From NCBI GenBank assembly GCA_029204225.1, contig CM055110.1, positions 34,915,947 through 34,979,946 of the forward strand: a stretch of 64,000 bases of DNA. Reading direction: 5' to 3'. Shown here one piece after another: positions 10,332 through 22,200 of this stretch. Both the position numbers and the translations under genes were made by a program. The stretch's first letter is position 1; every line of letters begins with the position of its first letter. The notes below the pieces were generated by a model. The model was not told the origin of the DNA and did no database searches. It saw only the letters and a program-made list of their open reading frames with translations. This DNA is from Diphasiastrum complanatum (Eukaryota; Streptophyta; Lycopodiopsida; Lycopodiales; Lycopodiaceae).

Positions 10332-11878
10332 GGATAGGCACCTAACTATGCAAAGATGCTACTTTTAGTTATTTCACTACTTTCTCCCTTAACTCTACTC
10401 ACCCTTAACTCTACTCCACTAAACTAGCATTCCACATGATTTTGGGTGAAAGGGAAGAGAAGAATAGAAGAGATAGAGAGGAGAAGAGAGAAAGAGAGAG
10501 ATAGAGTGGAGAGGGAGGCTAGCTCAAGATGCATGCTAATGGAGAAACCATAACTATTAAAACAGCAACATAGAAATGAAAACAAATAGAAACACACAAC
10601 AAAAGCATTAGCATGAGTGCTTAGCAAATGAGGATGCTTGGCTCTCTTATTTGGTAGAGTTTCCTCCTTCTCATTAAGCATCCAAATAGAGTACATGAGG
10701 TGCCTTTTTATAAGTGGGGAAGGCCCTTGCCCCAAAATACTATTGGCTAATATGTACACTAATCCTATCCATTCATCTTGGACCCAACGTAATCCAAGGG
10801 TTCTAAAAAAGTACATTGGATATCACAAGATTCATGTGAGTCTCAGATTGGACCCAACTCAAAAAAGTCTAATACTAAGCTCTAAACTTGACTTTGTGGC
10901 CTCTACTTTTATTTTAATTACATAAAGGCCCAAGTCTATTATTCTATTTACAACTCCACTTGCGTGCTCATTGGGCCATGAGTTTATACGCGCAGGATGC
11001 CATGCCCTCGCAACATATTTTATTGGTCGATATTATTTATTTACATTATGTTGGGAATATCCCCAATAGGACCCACGGCCTGAAGTAGTGCCGGTCCTTC
11101 GGCACTCTGCCGGTTCAATACAAAGTCTTCTTGGCCCGATTTTGGTGGATCAGGTAGCCAGTGACATCTTCCATAAAGTTTATTCAATCAATATTTTTTA
11201 AGTCCTTGTGCGTGTGAAGGGACTTGTGGACTCCCATTAGCCATTTTTGGTCGACCCATGCTTGAAATATGCCCGTCTAGGGATCGCCAAAGAATGCTGA
11301 TCGATAATAAACTTGAGCTACTGGCAGCTGATCTTCCACTTTTTTCGAGGCTAATGCCTTATTAGGGTCATAGAATATGTGTGGGAGAAAATTATCCCAC
11401 TTAGTTTCAAGTCTCATTAAGTACTCCAAGTTGCAGGCATAAGTGGTTGCCACGCAGACTTTTGGGTCAGGGTAGTTGAAATACTAACTAGAAAACTGGG
11501 TGAGAACCCTTCCGGTGTCCACTTCCAACCATACTCAGATGAAATTCTAGGCCAATTACAATTTTGGACGGTGATCTTGTCCAGAGGAGTGCCGCATTCT
11601 GTCCATTTGGATCTTCGTGTGCATGGCAGGAAATGCGCATTCACCCTGAGTTGTTTGTCACATACATACCCCTGATGGCCGCAGGGTCAGATTCAAATAA
11701 CTGTCGGCACCACTCTAGCTGTGGTTGGAGGGCGGTGAGTGCTTGCAGCTCGTTGCATTTTATGGTCTGTGCCGAAAATGATATCTGCCAGCTGTCTCTT
11801 GAAGACTCATGGGGATACTTTGCTACAAATTCGCTGATTTTCTCCTCCACAGACTTTGGACGTCGGAAAGCGCGGGCA
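10332..11878 (-). repeat. Direct repeat, copy 1: LTR-like part plus accessory-ORF C-terminus
   Basis: Collinear with 12586-14290. The left part (10332-11045) is LTR-like: shared GGATAGG-ACCTAACTATGCA edge, purine-rich GAGAGAGA block, and shared sequence near 10960-11030. The right part is coding on the minus strand. Homology starts at GGATAGG in both copies and ends near 11878. Confidence 0.7.
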
Positions 11879-11880
11879 AA
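11046..11880 (-). pseudogene. Gypsy accessory ORF, C-terminal fragment (copy 1)
   Basis: Minus-strand frames give FRRPKSVEEKISEFVAKYPH, QISFSAQTI, ALQPQLEWCRQLFESDPAAI, then VNAHFLPCTRRSKWTECG and, near the end, NFMEDVTGYLIH and HYFRPWVLLGIFPT. These match copy 2 at 13.44-14.3 kb domain for domain. The reading is broken by several frameshifts and stops. Function unknown. Confidence 0.55.
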
Positions 11881-12585
11881 ATAAACTATCCTCTTCTTTC
11901 CAATGCATGACTATGCCTATCAATTTCAAACAAAACAATAGTGATAGAAATTACGTTTGAACTTATAGTAACTAACTTTGAAATCGCCAGTACTACAGTG
12001 ATTACGCAGCCAAACAATTAAGCATCGAAAATTATCAGACAAATAATTAGTCGTGAAGAAATACAAAACGCATACATTCTGAGACAAAAACTGAATGCAA
12101 TGAAGAATAGTATTGATTCAGTATGAAAACGTAACAGAAGTAAATGAGTACAATAAGTTGTGGATTGAAGCCGTGTACTCTATGCTATCTCTGAGTGACT
12201 AAAATGAAAGTCTAAATTAAGCGCAATGCTGATAAGTAGTAGCGCAATAGCAATCTCTAAAACAACTCTAAGAAGTGAGCTAGAATGCTCAGGAGTGTTC
12301 AAGCTTGCAGCTTGAGAGAGAGAGAGCTAACTATTCAAAATGCTTGATCATAACAACTTCTGATAATCAAACTGTATGAATATGAACAACTATTTATACT
12401 AAGAAATTAGGTCGTCAAATGCGATCACCAATTGGCTGATGATCCGCTGGCATCCATCCGGTCCTTATCTTTGATTGCTGATAAGCAGTGAAATTGGCCG
12501 TAGATGTTCTGTTTGCATAAATGAACCAAAACTGTTTGTAGGGTCAAAGATCTTGTGTAGTATAGCCCTCCCACCTGTCAACAAG
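11879..12585 (-). other. Promoter-bearing spacer between the two repeat copies
   Basis: No coding content seen. On the minus strand it carries a TATAAATA box at 12391-12398 followed by a pyrimidine-rich leader (CTCTCTCTCTC at about 12315). It could be an LTR or a 5' leader that drives the fragment at 11.05-11.88 kb. No paired LTR copy was found. Confidence 0.35.
12391..12398 (-). promoter_or_regulatory. TATA box
   Basis: TATAAATA on the minus strand within AGTATAAATAGTTG, upstream of the truncated accessory ORF. Consensus match only. Confidence 0.4.
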
Positions 12586-14290
12586 GGATAGGTACCTAAC
12601 TATGCATAGATTTTATTTTTAGTTAGTTTCCTACTCTCTCCCTTAACTCTATTCACCACTAACACTGCTCTCCTTTAACTCTACTCCTCTACACTAACAT
12701 TCATCATGCTTTTGGGTGAAGGGAAAGGATAGACAAAAAGAGAAAGAGAGAAGAGACGAAAGGAAGAGAGAGAGATGAGATGGAGGTTAGCTCAAATGCT
12801 TAATGTCATTGCTTATGGACAAACCTTAACTAATCACAAACAAGAAGCATGGAAGAAATGAAAATAACAAGCAACACAACAATAGCATAAGCAAGGTTGA
12901 TTAGCAAATGAGAATACTCGAGCTTTTAAAATAGTAGATTCTCCTCCTCTCTATTAAGCATGGAAATAGTGTACAAATGGTGCCTTTTTAAAAAAATGGG
13001 AAAGGCCCTTGCCCCTCAATTCTATTGGCTAATATTCACCTTGATCCTATCCATTCATCTTGGATCTCCTCCTATCTATTAAGCATGGAAATAGTGTACA
13101 AATGGTGCCTTTTTAAAAAAATGGGAAAGGCCCTTGCCCCTCAATTCTATTGGCTAATATTCACCTTGATCCTATCCATTCATCTTGGATCCAACTTGAT
13201 CTAAGGGTCCACAAAACGTACATTGAAAATCACAAGATTCATGTGAGTCCAAAATTGGACCCAACTCTAAAAAGTAAACTCTAAGTTTAAAATTGACTTT
13301 GGGCCTCAAGTTTTATTTTAATTACAAAGGCCCAAGTCTATTTTATTTTATTTACACTTTGGCTTGCGTGCTCATTGGGCCATGGGCTTATACGCGCAGG
13401 ATGCCATGCCCTCGCAACACATTTTATTGGACAATTTTATTTATTTACACTTTGTTGGGAATACCCCCAACAGGACCCACAGCCTGAAGTAGTGCCGGTC
13501 CCTCAGCACTCTGCCGGTTTAGTATAGCGTCCGCTTTGCCCGCCTCTGGTGGATCAGGTAGCCCGTAATGTCTTCCATGAAGTTGAGATGGTCCAGTTTC
13601 TTCAAGTCCTTGGACGTGTGGAAGGACTTGTGAAATCCTGTCAGCCATTCTTGATCGACCCATGCTTGGAATCGGTGCGTCCAAGGATTTTCAAGGAATG
13701 CAGCTCAGTAATATACACGAGCGACTGACAACTGATCTTCGACTTTGTCGGAAGCTAGTGCCTTATTAGGATCAAAGAATATTGAGGGAAGAAAATCATC
13801 CCATTTTGTTTCAATGCCCATTAAATGTCTAAGTCCCAGGCGTAAGTGACTGTCGCGTGGACTGTTGGATCAAGGCAGTTGATATATTGATTTGCGAACG
13901 TGGTGAGAGCCCTTCTGGCATCTACATCCATAGTCCACCCATATTTTGATGGTATGATCGGCCAATTAAAATTTTACAGTGTGATCTTGTCCAGAGGGGT
14001 GACGCATTCTACCCATTTGGATCATCGTGTACATGACAAGAAGTGCGCGTTCACCCGTAATTGTTGCGGACTTATCACGTAGGCCCTGATGGCCGTAGAG
14101 TCTCTTTCGAACAACTTTTGACACCACTCTGGTTGTGGTTGGAGGGCGGGTAATGCTTGCAGTTCTTTGCCCTGTATTGTTTGAGCTGAAAAAGATATCT
14201 ACTAGCCGCCTCTTGATGACTCGTGGGGATACTTTGATAGAAATTCGTTGATTTTCTCCTCCACGGACTTTGGTCTTCGGAAGGCCCGAC
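12586..14290 (-). repeat. Direct repeat, copy 2: LTR-like part plus accessory-ORF C-terminus
   Basis: Second copy of the 10332-11878 unit, offset by 2254 bp and slightly longer because of a 125-bp internal tandem duplication. The protein-end to LTR junction is at about 13445, where the minus-strand ORF stops (VFPTKCK then TAA). Confidence 0.7.
12941..13190. repeat. 125-bp tandem duplication inside the LTR-like repeat
   Basis: 12941-13065 and 13066-13190 are nearly identical, both running from CTCCTCCT through TTAAGCATGGAAATAG to CATCTTGGATC. Copy 1 at 10.3 kb has a single unit, so the duplication arose after the two LTR copies separated. Confidence 0.85.
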
Positions 14291-16632
14291 TGGCAGATAT
14301 TGTGCGCGAACCTCTGGATGATGTGCCTTGGCTTTGGCTGGTATCTATGCTTTGGCCTTGGTCTCGCGTCTCAGCAGCCGTATCTGTTTGTCTTTGGTCT
14401 TGGCCTTCGGACCCTTGATCTTGGATGAATCACCTTGCTGCCTGCTGGCTTTGGTCTTGGTTGATACTGGCCTGTGCAACGGCAGAATTAAGTGGTGGTG
14501 GAATTACCACGGTGGTGGGCTGGGCCTTTGTTTCCATGAATTTTTGGCAAGCCTTGAGGGCTTGTTTGGCCTGGATGAGCTCGTGAGTTGCGCTTGTCCG
14601 ATATTTGTTGAACTCTACCTGGTAGCTATTTAAGTTTTGGCTATAAACCTGCACCTGACATCAAAGAAGATTCATTTTTGATTAAGAGAGCGGCCTTAAG
14701 TCTGGTGCAGGTTGAGCTAACTAGACAAGCTTTTCATCTTGTAGGGCTTTGACCTCCGTCCTCAGATGCGTATTCTCTACTTCCAAAAGGTTTAGTTGCA
14801 CCTGAATGGGAGCAAACCGTTGAGACGCTTCGGATTGAAGCTCTCGCACCTTCGTGGAGGCCTCTATCAGTGCTTTGGAGAGGCTTTGGATATAATTATT
14901 GAGGCCCTCCTCCTTCTGCTGCAGCTTGGCGATCTCCTGGTGCCCTTCTTGTTCATGTTGTTGAGTCAAAATCAGCTCGTGATGCAGCTTGGTGAGTTCT
15001 GCTCGCAGTTTTGTGTTGCTTGTTGCCAGGTGTAGTACCCTGCTTTTCAAGATAGCTCTATCGCATCCAAGATGTATTTTTCCAAAGTCTGGTACGCCTT
15101 CGTTAGGTCTGTGAGAGTAGCCGGTACACTGGCACTGGTAGGGGCTTGTGTTGTATCGGCCTCAACGACTTGTGGAGTACCGTCGTCATCATCTTCTATC
15201 AGGTTCTCATTGAACCTGATGTCATCTGGGGCAGTAGGATCAGCCCGATCTGGCGATGGTACAAAAACTGTTTGGACAAATGCGTCATCAGACAACGGTT
15301 GGTTGCCCTTGGCAACCTTTGTTGGTGAAACAGGTGGGGTTTGAGAAGCAACTACGGAAACATGGGTGAGGACGGTTTGTCCGAACGAGAGGATGGGAGG
15401 AACAGAGGGGAACTGAAGGGTGATGTGGAGTATGGAAGAAGGTGATGATGGAGCAGAAAGTGTCTGACGTGGGGGTGAAAAATTGATGACTTTCATCTAT
15501 GCTAGAGTGTCTGGAGACAATTGAGAATCATAAGGATTGAATGGAATGGAAGCAACAATGGCAGCAGGAGTGATGGAAGATGCGATGGTGATGGACGGAG
15601 TAGTAGATAATGGAGCACAGATAGGGGTGGTATCAACAGAGGAAACGGTAAAAGACACACAAATATAGTTGTGGATGAAACATGAAGAGAGGTAGCGACA
15701 ACAGAGATCGAAGTGGGGGATTGCACAGAAGAAGAAGTGGCGGTGGTTGATGGAGTGGTTAGTGCGGTAGTGGAGGCACATCTTCGGGTAGTAGGTGGAG
15801 ATGGGGATGTAGAGACAATGCCACACGTTTGTTTGCTGGCCGTTGTGTTAATAACTGTAGGTTGGGAGGAGGTGGATGCTTGGGATGGCAGATAAAGGTT
15901 AGTGTGTGGCACTCGGGTGGACAAAAGGGATGAGCGTTGAAAATCGCGCACTTTTGCCTTGAGAAGTGTGCAGGCAAAGTTACACAACGAGGGGCCTGTT
16001 GCGATACGCTCAGGTTGTTGGGTTTGATGGAGTTGGTTAGTTCACAAATAAGAAAGCTATGCCAGTCGTATGGCACAACTGAAGAGCCAGAAAATTCTAG
16101 AAAGGATTCCACTATTTGACTCAGCAGCTTAGATTGGATTCTGTCCTTGCAAAATGTTGAAATCACCAGAAAGCTATTCAACAAATGCGCAGCCGTCTGA
16201 ATGACAGGTTCCGTGATAGCATCTATCAGATAACCATTGTTAGTCTAGATTGGGATTTTTGGTGCGGTTTGGGTGACGAATGGTTTGATCAGAGTTTTGG
16301 CGTGGTGATGGGAGATGGGTTGACGATCACCGGACATAATGCCAATGGTGACCATCGAGTCTGCGTTAATTCTGACCTTGTACGTGGTACCTTGGTACAG
16401 GAAGTGGAAGCGAGTCTTTTCCTCGTCCCAGGTGGCGTAAGCATGAAGGGCGAGGCCCATGTTAATCTCAGAATGGAAAAGCGTCAGGTAAAAACCCATT
16501 GCCTCTAGAAGTGGGCCAGTTGTTGGATCAGAGCGTCAGAGGGTAAGGGCCAAATCTGTGTGGCCTCGAGGATTTCACGCTGGATCACCTTCTTGGTGCC
16601 AGAGTCTTCAGAGGATGAGGAGGCCATGTTAG
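13440..16632 (-). pseudogene. Long accessory ORF of a gypsy element (N-terminal domain, Pro/Thr-rich linker, coiled coil)
   Basis: Reading leftwards from the ATG at 16627 (MASSSSEDSGTKK): a compact N-terminal region with INMGLALHAYATWDEEKTRF, then NNGYLIDAITEPVIQTAA; a Pro/Ser/Thr-rich low-complexity segment (about 15.1-15.9 kb); a coiled coil (14721-15050, KLRAELTKLHHELILTQ); an Ala/Gln-rich stretch; then RRPKSVEEKINEF and the C-terminus shared with copy 1. In total about 1,060 codons with several stops and frameshifts. The N-terminal block recurs on the plus strand at 21.84-22.2 kb, downstream of gypsy pol. It resembles plant transposon-associated gag/transposon-like domains in general style; I cannot name a family. 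Role unknown. Confidence 0.55.
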
Positions 16633-16984
16633 CAGTGATGATTAAAGGTCAAAAAAGTAGAAAAAACGGTGGAAAAGATAAAAAGGTGTGGAAACAACAA
16701 AAACTGTGAATTACGAGTGTTGGATGACAAGTATTGTAGTTCAGAGCGCAGATCGGTGTTCAGTATGAGCAGATGATAGTTGGTAGGAAGTTTGGTCACA
16801 AACGGAGAACTTGGTAATTTCAGTGTAAATTTCAGTAGAGCTTCGCTAGCAAAGGTGACAAATGACTCGAATTCAGTCCTTATATAGAGGAATTTAGAGT
16901 GCGTATTAAGTGATATCCACTTTCTATTGCTCAGTTCCACCAAAATTTTGGCAGACACCTTCTTCACAAAATTCTAAGACCTCA

Positions 16985-17230
16985 GAGAAGTCTGCGAGAG
17001 TTCAGAAGGTGATTTGACTGCTATGCAAAGGTTCTGCGAGGGTTCAGGCTGTCTGCGAGGGTTCAACTCTTGCAGGAAGTGATCTCTTGCACAGCTTGTT
17101 CCTGTGATTGGATTTTCAAGATCAGACCATGTAGACAGGCTAATTTCACTACTTTGATTCCATTTAGGCACCTTGCGAGGGTTGATAAGATGATCTTGAA
17201 GCTCTGCGAGGGTTCTGAAAATTCAGCTTC
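16985..17230 (-). repeat. Repeated GAACCCTCGC motif upstream of the accessory ORF
   Basis: At least five copies of a GAACCCTCGCAGA-like motif (plus-strand view TCTGCGAGGGTTC) occur at about 16990, 17034, 17054, 17172 and 17206, some 350-600 bp upstream of the accessory ATG. A cognate GAACCTTCGCCGA cluster sits upstream of the plus-strand copy at 21.2-21.5 kb. Confidence 0.7.
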
Positions 17231-17514
17231 TAGGAACCCTTGCACACACTAAAAAATGGTGATTCCTCCATCAAACACTCTTGCAGAGATTTTCATGGAT
17301 GCATCTGGGTCAGATCTGGTAACTGTCCAAGTTTCAAGAGCTATCTCCCAGGGGATCTCAAAAAATCATGAAAAAAGTGCTCTTTTAGAGTGTTTTTTGA
17401 CGAGATCTCGAGATTTTCTGATTTTTAACTTTTGTAAATTGGTAATCAGCTTCATCTAGACTTGATCTGACTGTTGGTAGTTCTCTAGAAGTTCTTATGG
17501 ATACTTGGTAATAG
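17231..17514. other. Unassigned junction sequence
   Basis: Sequence between the motif cluster and the copia RT fragment. Contains LTR-leader-like text but no recognised gene or site. Confidence 0.25.
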
Positions 17515-17805
17515 ATCTTGAAGCAATCTGCTCGAGCATGGTTTCAAAGGATCAATACTTTTCTTATTGATCACAGCTATACACCTAGCTCTTCAGATTC
17601 AAACGTTTACTTCAAAGCAGTGCAACAGTCTTTTATCATTATCACTTTGTATGTGGATGATACATTGCATTTCATCAACAATACCGATTTGACAATGCTA
17701 TCTTCCGAATTCGACATGACCGATCTAGGCGAAGCTCATTTCTGCCTTGGTATACAACTCCATAGAGACAGAAAACAAAAGTTGGTCTATATTATCACAG
17801 GATCG
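17515..17805 (+). pseudogene. Ty1/copia reverse-transcriptase fragment
   Basis: KQSARAWFQRINTFL, then TPSSSDSNVYFKAV, the catalytic YVDD box (LYVDDTLHF, about 17650-17676) and DLGEAHFCLGIQLHRDRK form the C-terminal half of a copia RT. It is fused in frame to gypsy-type upstream sequence (17806-17988), so the open frame is chimeric. No copia flanks or LTR were seen around it. Confidence 0.85.
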
Positions 17806-20800
17806 ATGATGAAGAAACAAGCTAAGCAACATTATAATACGGTCCTGAAATGGGAAAATTCTCCTCAAAAGATTGATTCAAAGAATGTGCCACCCTTACT
17901 GGATAAAGACAAAGGAAAAGTCGAGGATGATTCTACAAGTCAGAATTCTAGTAAGACATCATCGTCTCAAAAGTCATCACCTCCATGATCAATTCTTGCT
18001 AAGAAGGCTAAGTGAAGATCCAAGACAAGTCCTTTAAAAAAGGAACAAACAAATATAGTCCAGCATGATATGTCCGAGCATTTTAAACAATATACATTGG
18101 ATGATGTGGTTATCATGTTACCTAAAGCACATCGTGAACCTGAAGAACACGTGCCAGAATTGAAAGAGGTTTATGATGGCCCAACTAGGATGCAGCCAAT
18201 GAATCTTGATAAACTAGGAGAACCGAAAAAGATTGTACAAGTTGGATTACAACTTAATCCTGAACAGTATCAAGCACTCCGCATGTTACTTATTAAGTAT
18301 CAGGATTGCTTTGCATGGAGTTACCAAGATCTAAAGGGTATTCCGATGTCAGTTATTGAACATATCATACCTTTAGTACCTGATGCAGTTCCAAAGGTTA
18401 CAAATTTCTATCGTTGTAATCCTAATATTGCGGACCTGATAAAGAAAGAACTTCAGAGACTGCTTGATGCCGATTTCATTTATGAGATCGAGCATACCGA
18501 ATGGATTTCACCGATTGTCATTATTCTTAAGAAAAATGAGAAATTACGAATCTGTGTGAATCTCAAAGTGTTGAGCAAAGTGACGCGGAAGGATCACTTT
18601 TTGTTACCTTTTACTGAAAGCATTTTGGATCGCCTTGCTGGATCAGAAGCTTATAGTTTCTTGGATGGATTTAGTGGTTACAACCAAGTTAAGATTGCAC
18701 CTGCCGATCGTCACAAAATCGCTTTTGCAACAGAATGGGGCACCTATGCTTACAAAGTAATGCCATTTGGACTCTGTAATGCACGAAGTTCGTTCCGAAG
18801 AGTAATACAATTTGCTTTTAAAGATTATCTACAGAAATTTTTTGAAATTTACTTGGATGACCTGGGAGTCCATAGTACAGATACAGACCACCTGGATCGA
18901 TTGGAGAAAGTATTTGAAAAATGCGGCAAATATCAGATTTCTCTAAATGCAGAAAAATGTTAGATGTGAGTTTCCCATGGAGTTGTGCTTGGACATGTGA
19001 TATTGAGACATGGTATTGCCACAGATTATTCTAAGATCAAAATTATTGTGAAATTGCCACCGCCAACAACGATTCGTGGAGTTTATGTGTTTATGGGTCA
19101 TGCGAACTACTATCGAATTTTTATTATTTTCTTTGCGGATTTAGCACGACCTATATACAAACTTACTATTGTTCCTATTTGGACACTAGAGGCATTAGAA
19201 GCCTTTGAAAAGTTAAAAAAAACATTAACTTCAGCACCAATACTGCGTTCTCCAGATTGGACGATAGAATTTCATGTTCATACAGATGTCTCAAAATACG
19301 CCATTGGATCAGTTTTGACGTAGCCAGGTGATTATAATAAGTATTATCCTATACGATTTGCAAGCAGACAGCTTACAGATCCGGAGAGGAATTATTCAGC
19401 AATAGAACGTGAAGTGTTAGCCATGTTCTTTTTTGTTCGAAAATTTTGTCACTACCTCATGGAAACGCACTTTGTATTTTATATGGATCATCAGCCGCTA
19501 CTTTACTTGGTAAACAAGACATGCAATACTAGACGTATTGCAAGATGGTTATTGTTATTGACTGAATTTGACTTTCACATTGTGGTTCGGAAGGGCAAGC
19601 AACATTATCTAGCCGATTATGTTTCACGAATCGAATCCACACCAGTTAATACGAAAGTGGATGATGAACTACCAGATGCTGCATTGTTCTATGTTGAAGC
19701 AGTACCTGAGTGGGCAGCGGATATTGTTGAGTACCTGATGCTAGGACAACCGAATGACTCCTTGACAAAAGTACAGAAGAGACAATTGATTCATAAGGCT
19801 CAACCTTATCAATTGATTGCAGGACAATTCTATCGTCGTGGATCAGACAATATTCTACGAAGATGTGTTTTACCGCATGAAGTACCAGATTTAATCATGT
19901 TTTCACATGATGGCATGGGCGGAGGACACTTCTCTACAGATATTACTGTTTGCAAACTTTTGCAATCAGGTTGTTGGTGGCCTATGTTTCATAAAGACAC
20001 AAAAAATTTTATTCAAATATGTGATGTCTGCCAGCGAGTACGACGGCCTACTTGACAGAATTATGAACCCTTGCATCCGGTTTTATCGCAAGCACCATTT
20101 AAAAAATGGGGACTGGATTATGTTGGTCCAATTCACCCTGTCGCACAAGGATCTCAGGCCCAATACATTATCGTAGCAATTGATTATATGACCAAGTGGG
20201 TTGAAGCCAAAGTTCTCAAAGTTGCTGATGCGAAATCTACGCCAAGTTTCTATATGAAAATATTATAATCAGATTTGGATGTCCGATCGAGATTGTCAAT
20301 GACCGGGGTACACACTGCTTTTGTTATACACAGATTTAGCTTTCCCTACTATCCCAGAGGGAATGGCCAAGCTTAGTCTTCCAATAAGATTCTCTACACC
20401 ATTATGACAAAGACAATTGAAGCAAGTCAGTCTGATTGTAGTGTCATGGGCATTCAGAATCGCTTACATAAATAGTACAAATCAAACACCTTTTCAACTG
20501 GTTTATGGTCAAGATGCTGTCATGCTGATTGAATTTTTAATTCCATCTTTACGCATAGCAGCAATAGAACGCTTAAATGATGATAAGTCTTTACAGCTCC
20601 GTCATGAAGCATTGCACAAATTATGTAAAACTCGATTGATGGCAGTTCATGTGTTAGCAACAGAGAAAGCCCGCCGCAAGGCATGGCATGATCGTCGATT
20701 GCGCAAAAAGGATCTGAAACCAGAAGATCTTGCATTGATGTACAAAACCAAGCTGATCAAGGGAATGTTGAAGTTCACTAGTGAAGGCCCGTATAAAGTG

Positions 20801-20896
20801 AACGAAATCCTGAACTATGGCGCAATAATTCTTGAGCACTTGGATGGAAAACGATTTGATCCTCCGGTGAATGACAATCGGTCATGCAAGTTTTGA
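17806..20896 (+). pseudogene. Ty3/gypsy pol: RT, RNase H, integrase, near full length
   Basis: RT spans about 18160-18960, with the Asp motif FLDGFSGYNQV, MPFGLCNA and the catalytic box YLDD (18850-18861). RNase H follows (TSAPILRSPDWTIEFH, HTDVSKYAIGSVLT, then DHQPLLYLVNK, near 19230-19530). Integrase has an HHCC finger (HDGMGGGHFSTD ending CDVCQRVRRP), first Asp in GLDYVGPIH, second in NDRGTH and a conserved C-terminal region (TPFQLVYG; KARRKAWHDRR). Stops interrupt at 18961, 19321, 20053 and 20266, and the core of the integrase around 20270-20410 is frameshifted, losing the clear Glu motif. The first 180 bp after the copia fragment are Ser/Lys-rich. Protease was not identified. Non-chromovirus gypsy type is likely, as no chromodomain is seen. 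Confidence 0.9.
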
Positions 20897-21220
20897 CATT
20901 CTGGTCCGCCAGTTCAACAAGTCTGATCTCAATGGTTTTTTTAATTTTATTTTATTTTTTCAATTTTTTGTTTTCAGTATTTAAATTGCTGAGTTTTTTG
21001 AAAAAAAAACAGTAAAAAAAAAAAAGATAAATTGAGAAAAGACTGATGAGCAAAAGTCAAAAAAGTCATCAGTATGAGAAAAAGGAAGGACAGTCTTTTT
21101 GATGAAAAATGAGTTAAAAAATCACTGTTTTGGTATGATGTGGCCTATATAGTACCAGAAACCTTCATTGAGTTCTCAAATTGTACATCCACTTCAGATT
21201 TATATAATTTGAGGTGGGCG
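20897..21220. other. AT-rich spacer after gypsy pol
   Basis: Long A and T runs and a purine-rich stretch (21000-21130). No gene. It separates integrase from the motif cluster and accessory ORF. Confidence 0.35.
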
Positions 21221-21500
21221 AAGGTTCCTGTCCAGGAAAAATCTAGTTTTTGAGTCAAGCAAAGGATCAGAGATTTGAAAATCTTCGTCGAGCACCTTAA
21301 CATTATGAACCTTCGCCGACCTACTAGATGATCTTAAAATGTCAAAATTAGGTTGTCCATAGGTTCAGATTGTGAGAAAATACATTTATGACAGTACTTG
21401 GGCGCAGGACCCTCCTGGGCGAAGGTTCATCCTTCGTCAGCCTTGGAAAATATTCGCCTGATAGGTTCAGATCCCCAGAAACCTTCGCCGAGATTTTTAT
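21220..21500 (+). repeat. Repeated GAACCTTCGCCGA motif upstream of accessory ORF copy
   Basis: Copies in both orientations of GAACCTTCGCC occur at about 21215-21230, 21307-21320, 21419-21440 and 21478-21492, with a weaker CTTCGTCGAG at 21283. The equivalent position in the minus-strand element carries GAACCCTCGCAGA copies. Confidence 0.6.
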
Positions 21501-21829
21501 GGCCTATTTTCATAGTACTGTACATGCCTGTAAATTTTTGTTCAGAATTGACCAGCCAAACTAGTATTCAGTGTAATGGACCCACCAAGTTCACTTATAA
21601 GTTGGTTGAATTTGATTCATTCCTCACTTGTGCTAGCGAAGCTCTTGCAAATTTTTCCCACGACCAAAGCCTTCCAAACATCCTGAACTGCTTTCTGATA
21701 TACTTTCACGCATCTTACGTTTCATTTCTGATCATCTTGTCTTCTACTAATACTTCCCAATCCCCGTGTTATACTATCCATCGTGATGTCCCATCTGCAA
21801 CAGACATCATGATACTTCCTAGCACAAGC

Positions 21830-22200
21830 ATGGTCACTCAACGGATGACCCTTGCGGAGCCTCTGCTCACCGTGATGGGTATTCATGAGAGAGCCTTTTC
21901 TGGTAGAATCAACATGAATTTCATCACTCTTGCCTTCAGTACGTGGAAGGAAGAGAAATCCAAATTTTATTTTACTTTTCAGAGAGCCACACACAAGGTG
22001 CATGCCACTAAGGCCGCCATTGTAGCCATAGGTATAGCGTCCGGTACGCAGGCCTCACCCAATCACAAGTAGGCCATCAAGCCATACATTGACCTCACCA
22101 ATGATTTGCACTGGACCAACAACGGATACCTCCTTGAAGCCATCACTGAGCCTTCCATCCACACTGCTGCTCAGACATTGAACAAGCTGGTTGAGTTAAG
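21830..22200 (+). pseudogene. Gypsy accessory ORF, N-terminal part (plus-strand copy)
   Basis: Frame open through MTLAEPLLTVMGIHERAF, INMNFITLAFSTWKEEKS, then after a stop at 22070 IKPYIDLTND and TNNGYLLEAITEPSIHTAAQ. These align with the minus-strand accessory ORF (INMGLALHAYATWDEEK; TNNGYLIDAITEPVIQTAA). It lies about 940 bp after the gypsy integrase stop on the same strand, placing it between pol and the expected 3' LTR. It is cut off at about 22195 by an inverted RNase H fragment. Confidence 0.55.

Noticed and set aside
15072-15895. Plus-strand frames over the accessory ORF's low-complexity linker
   Set aside because: Shadows of the minus-strand Pro/Ser/Thr-rich segment.
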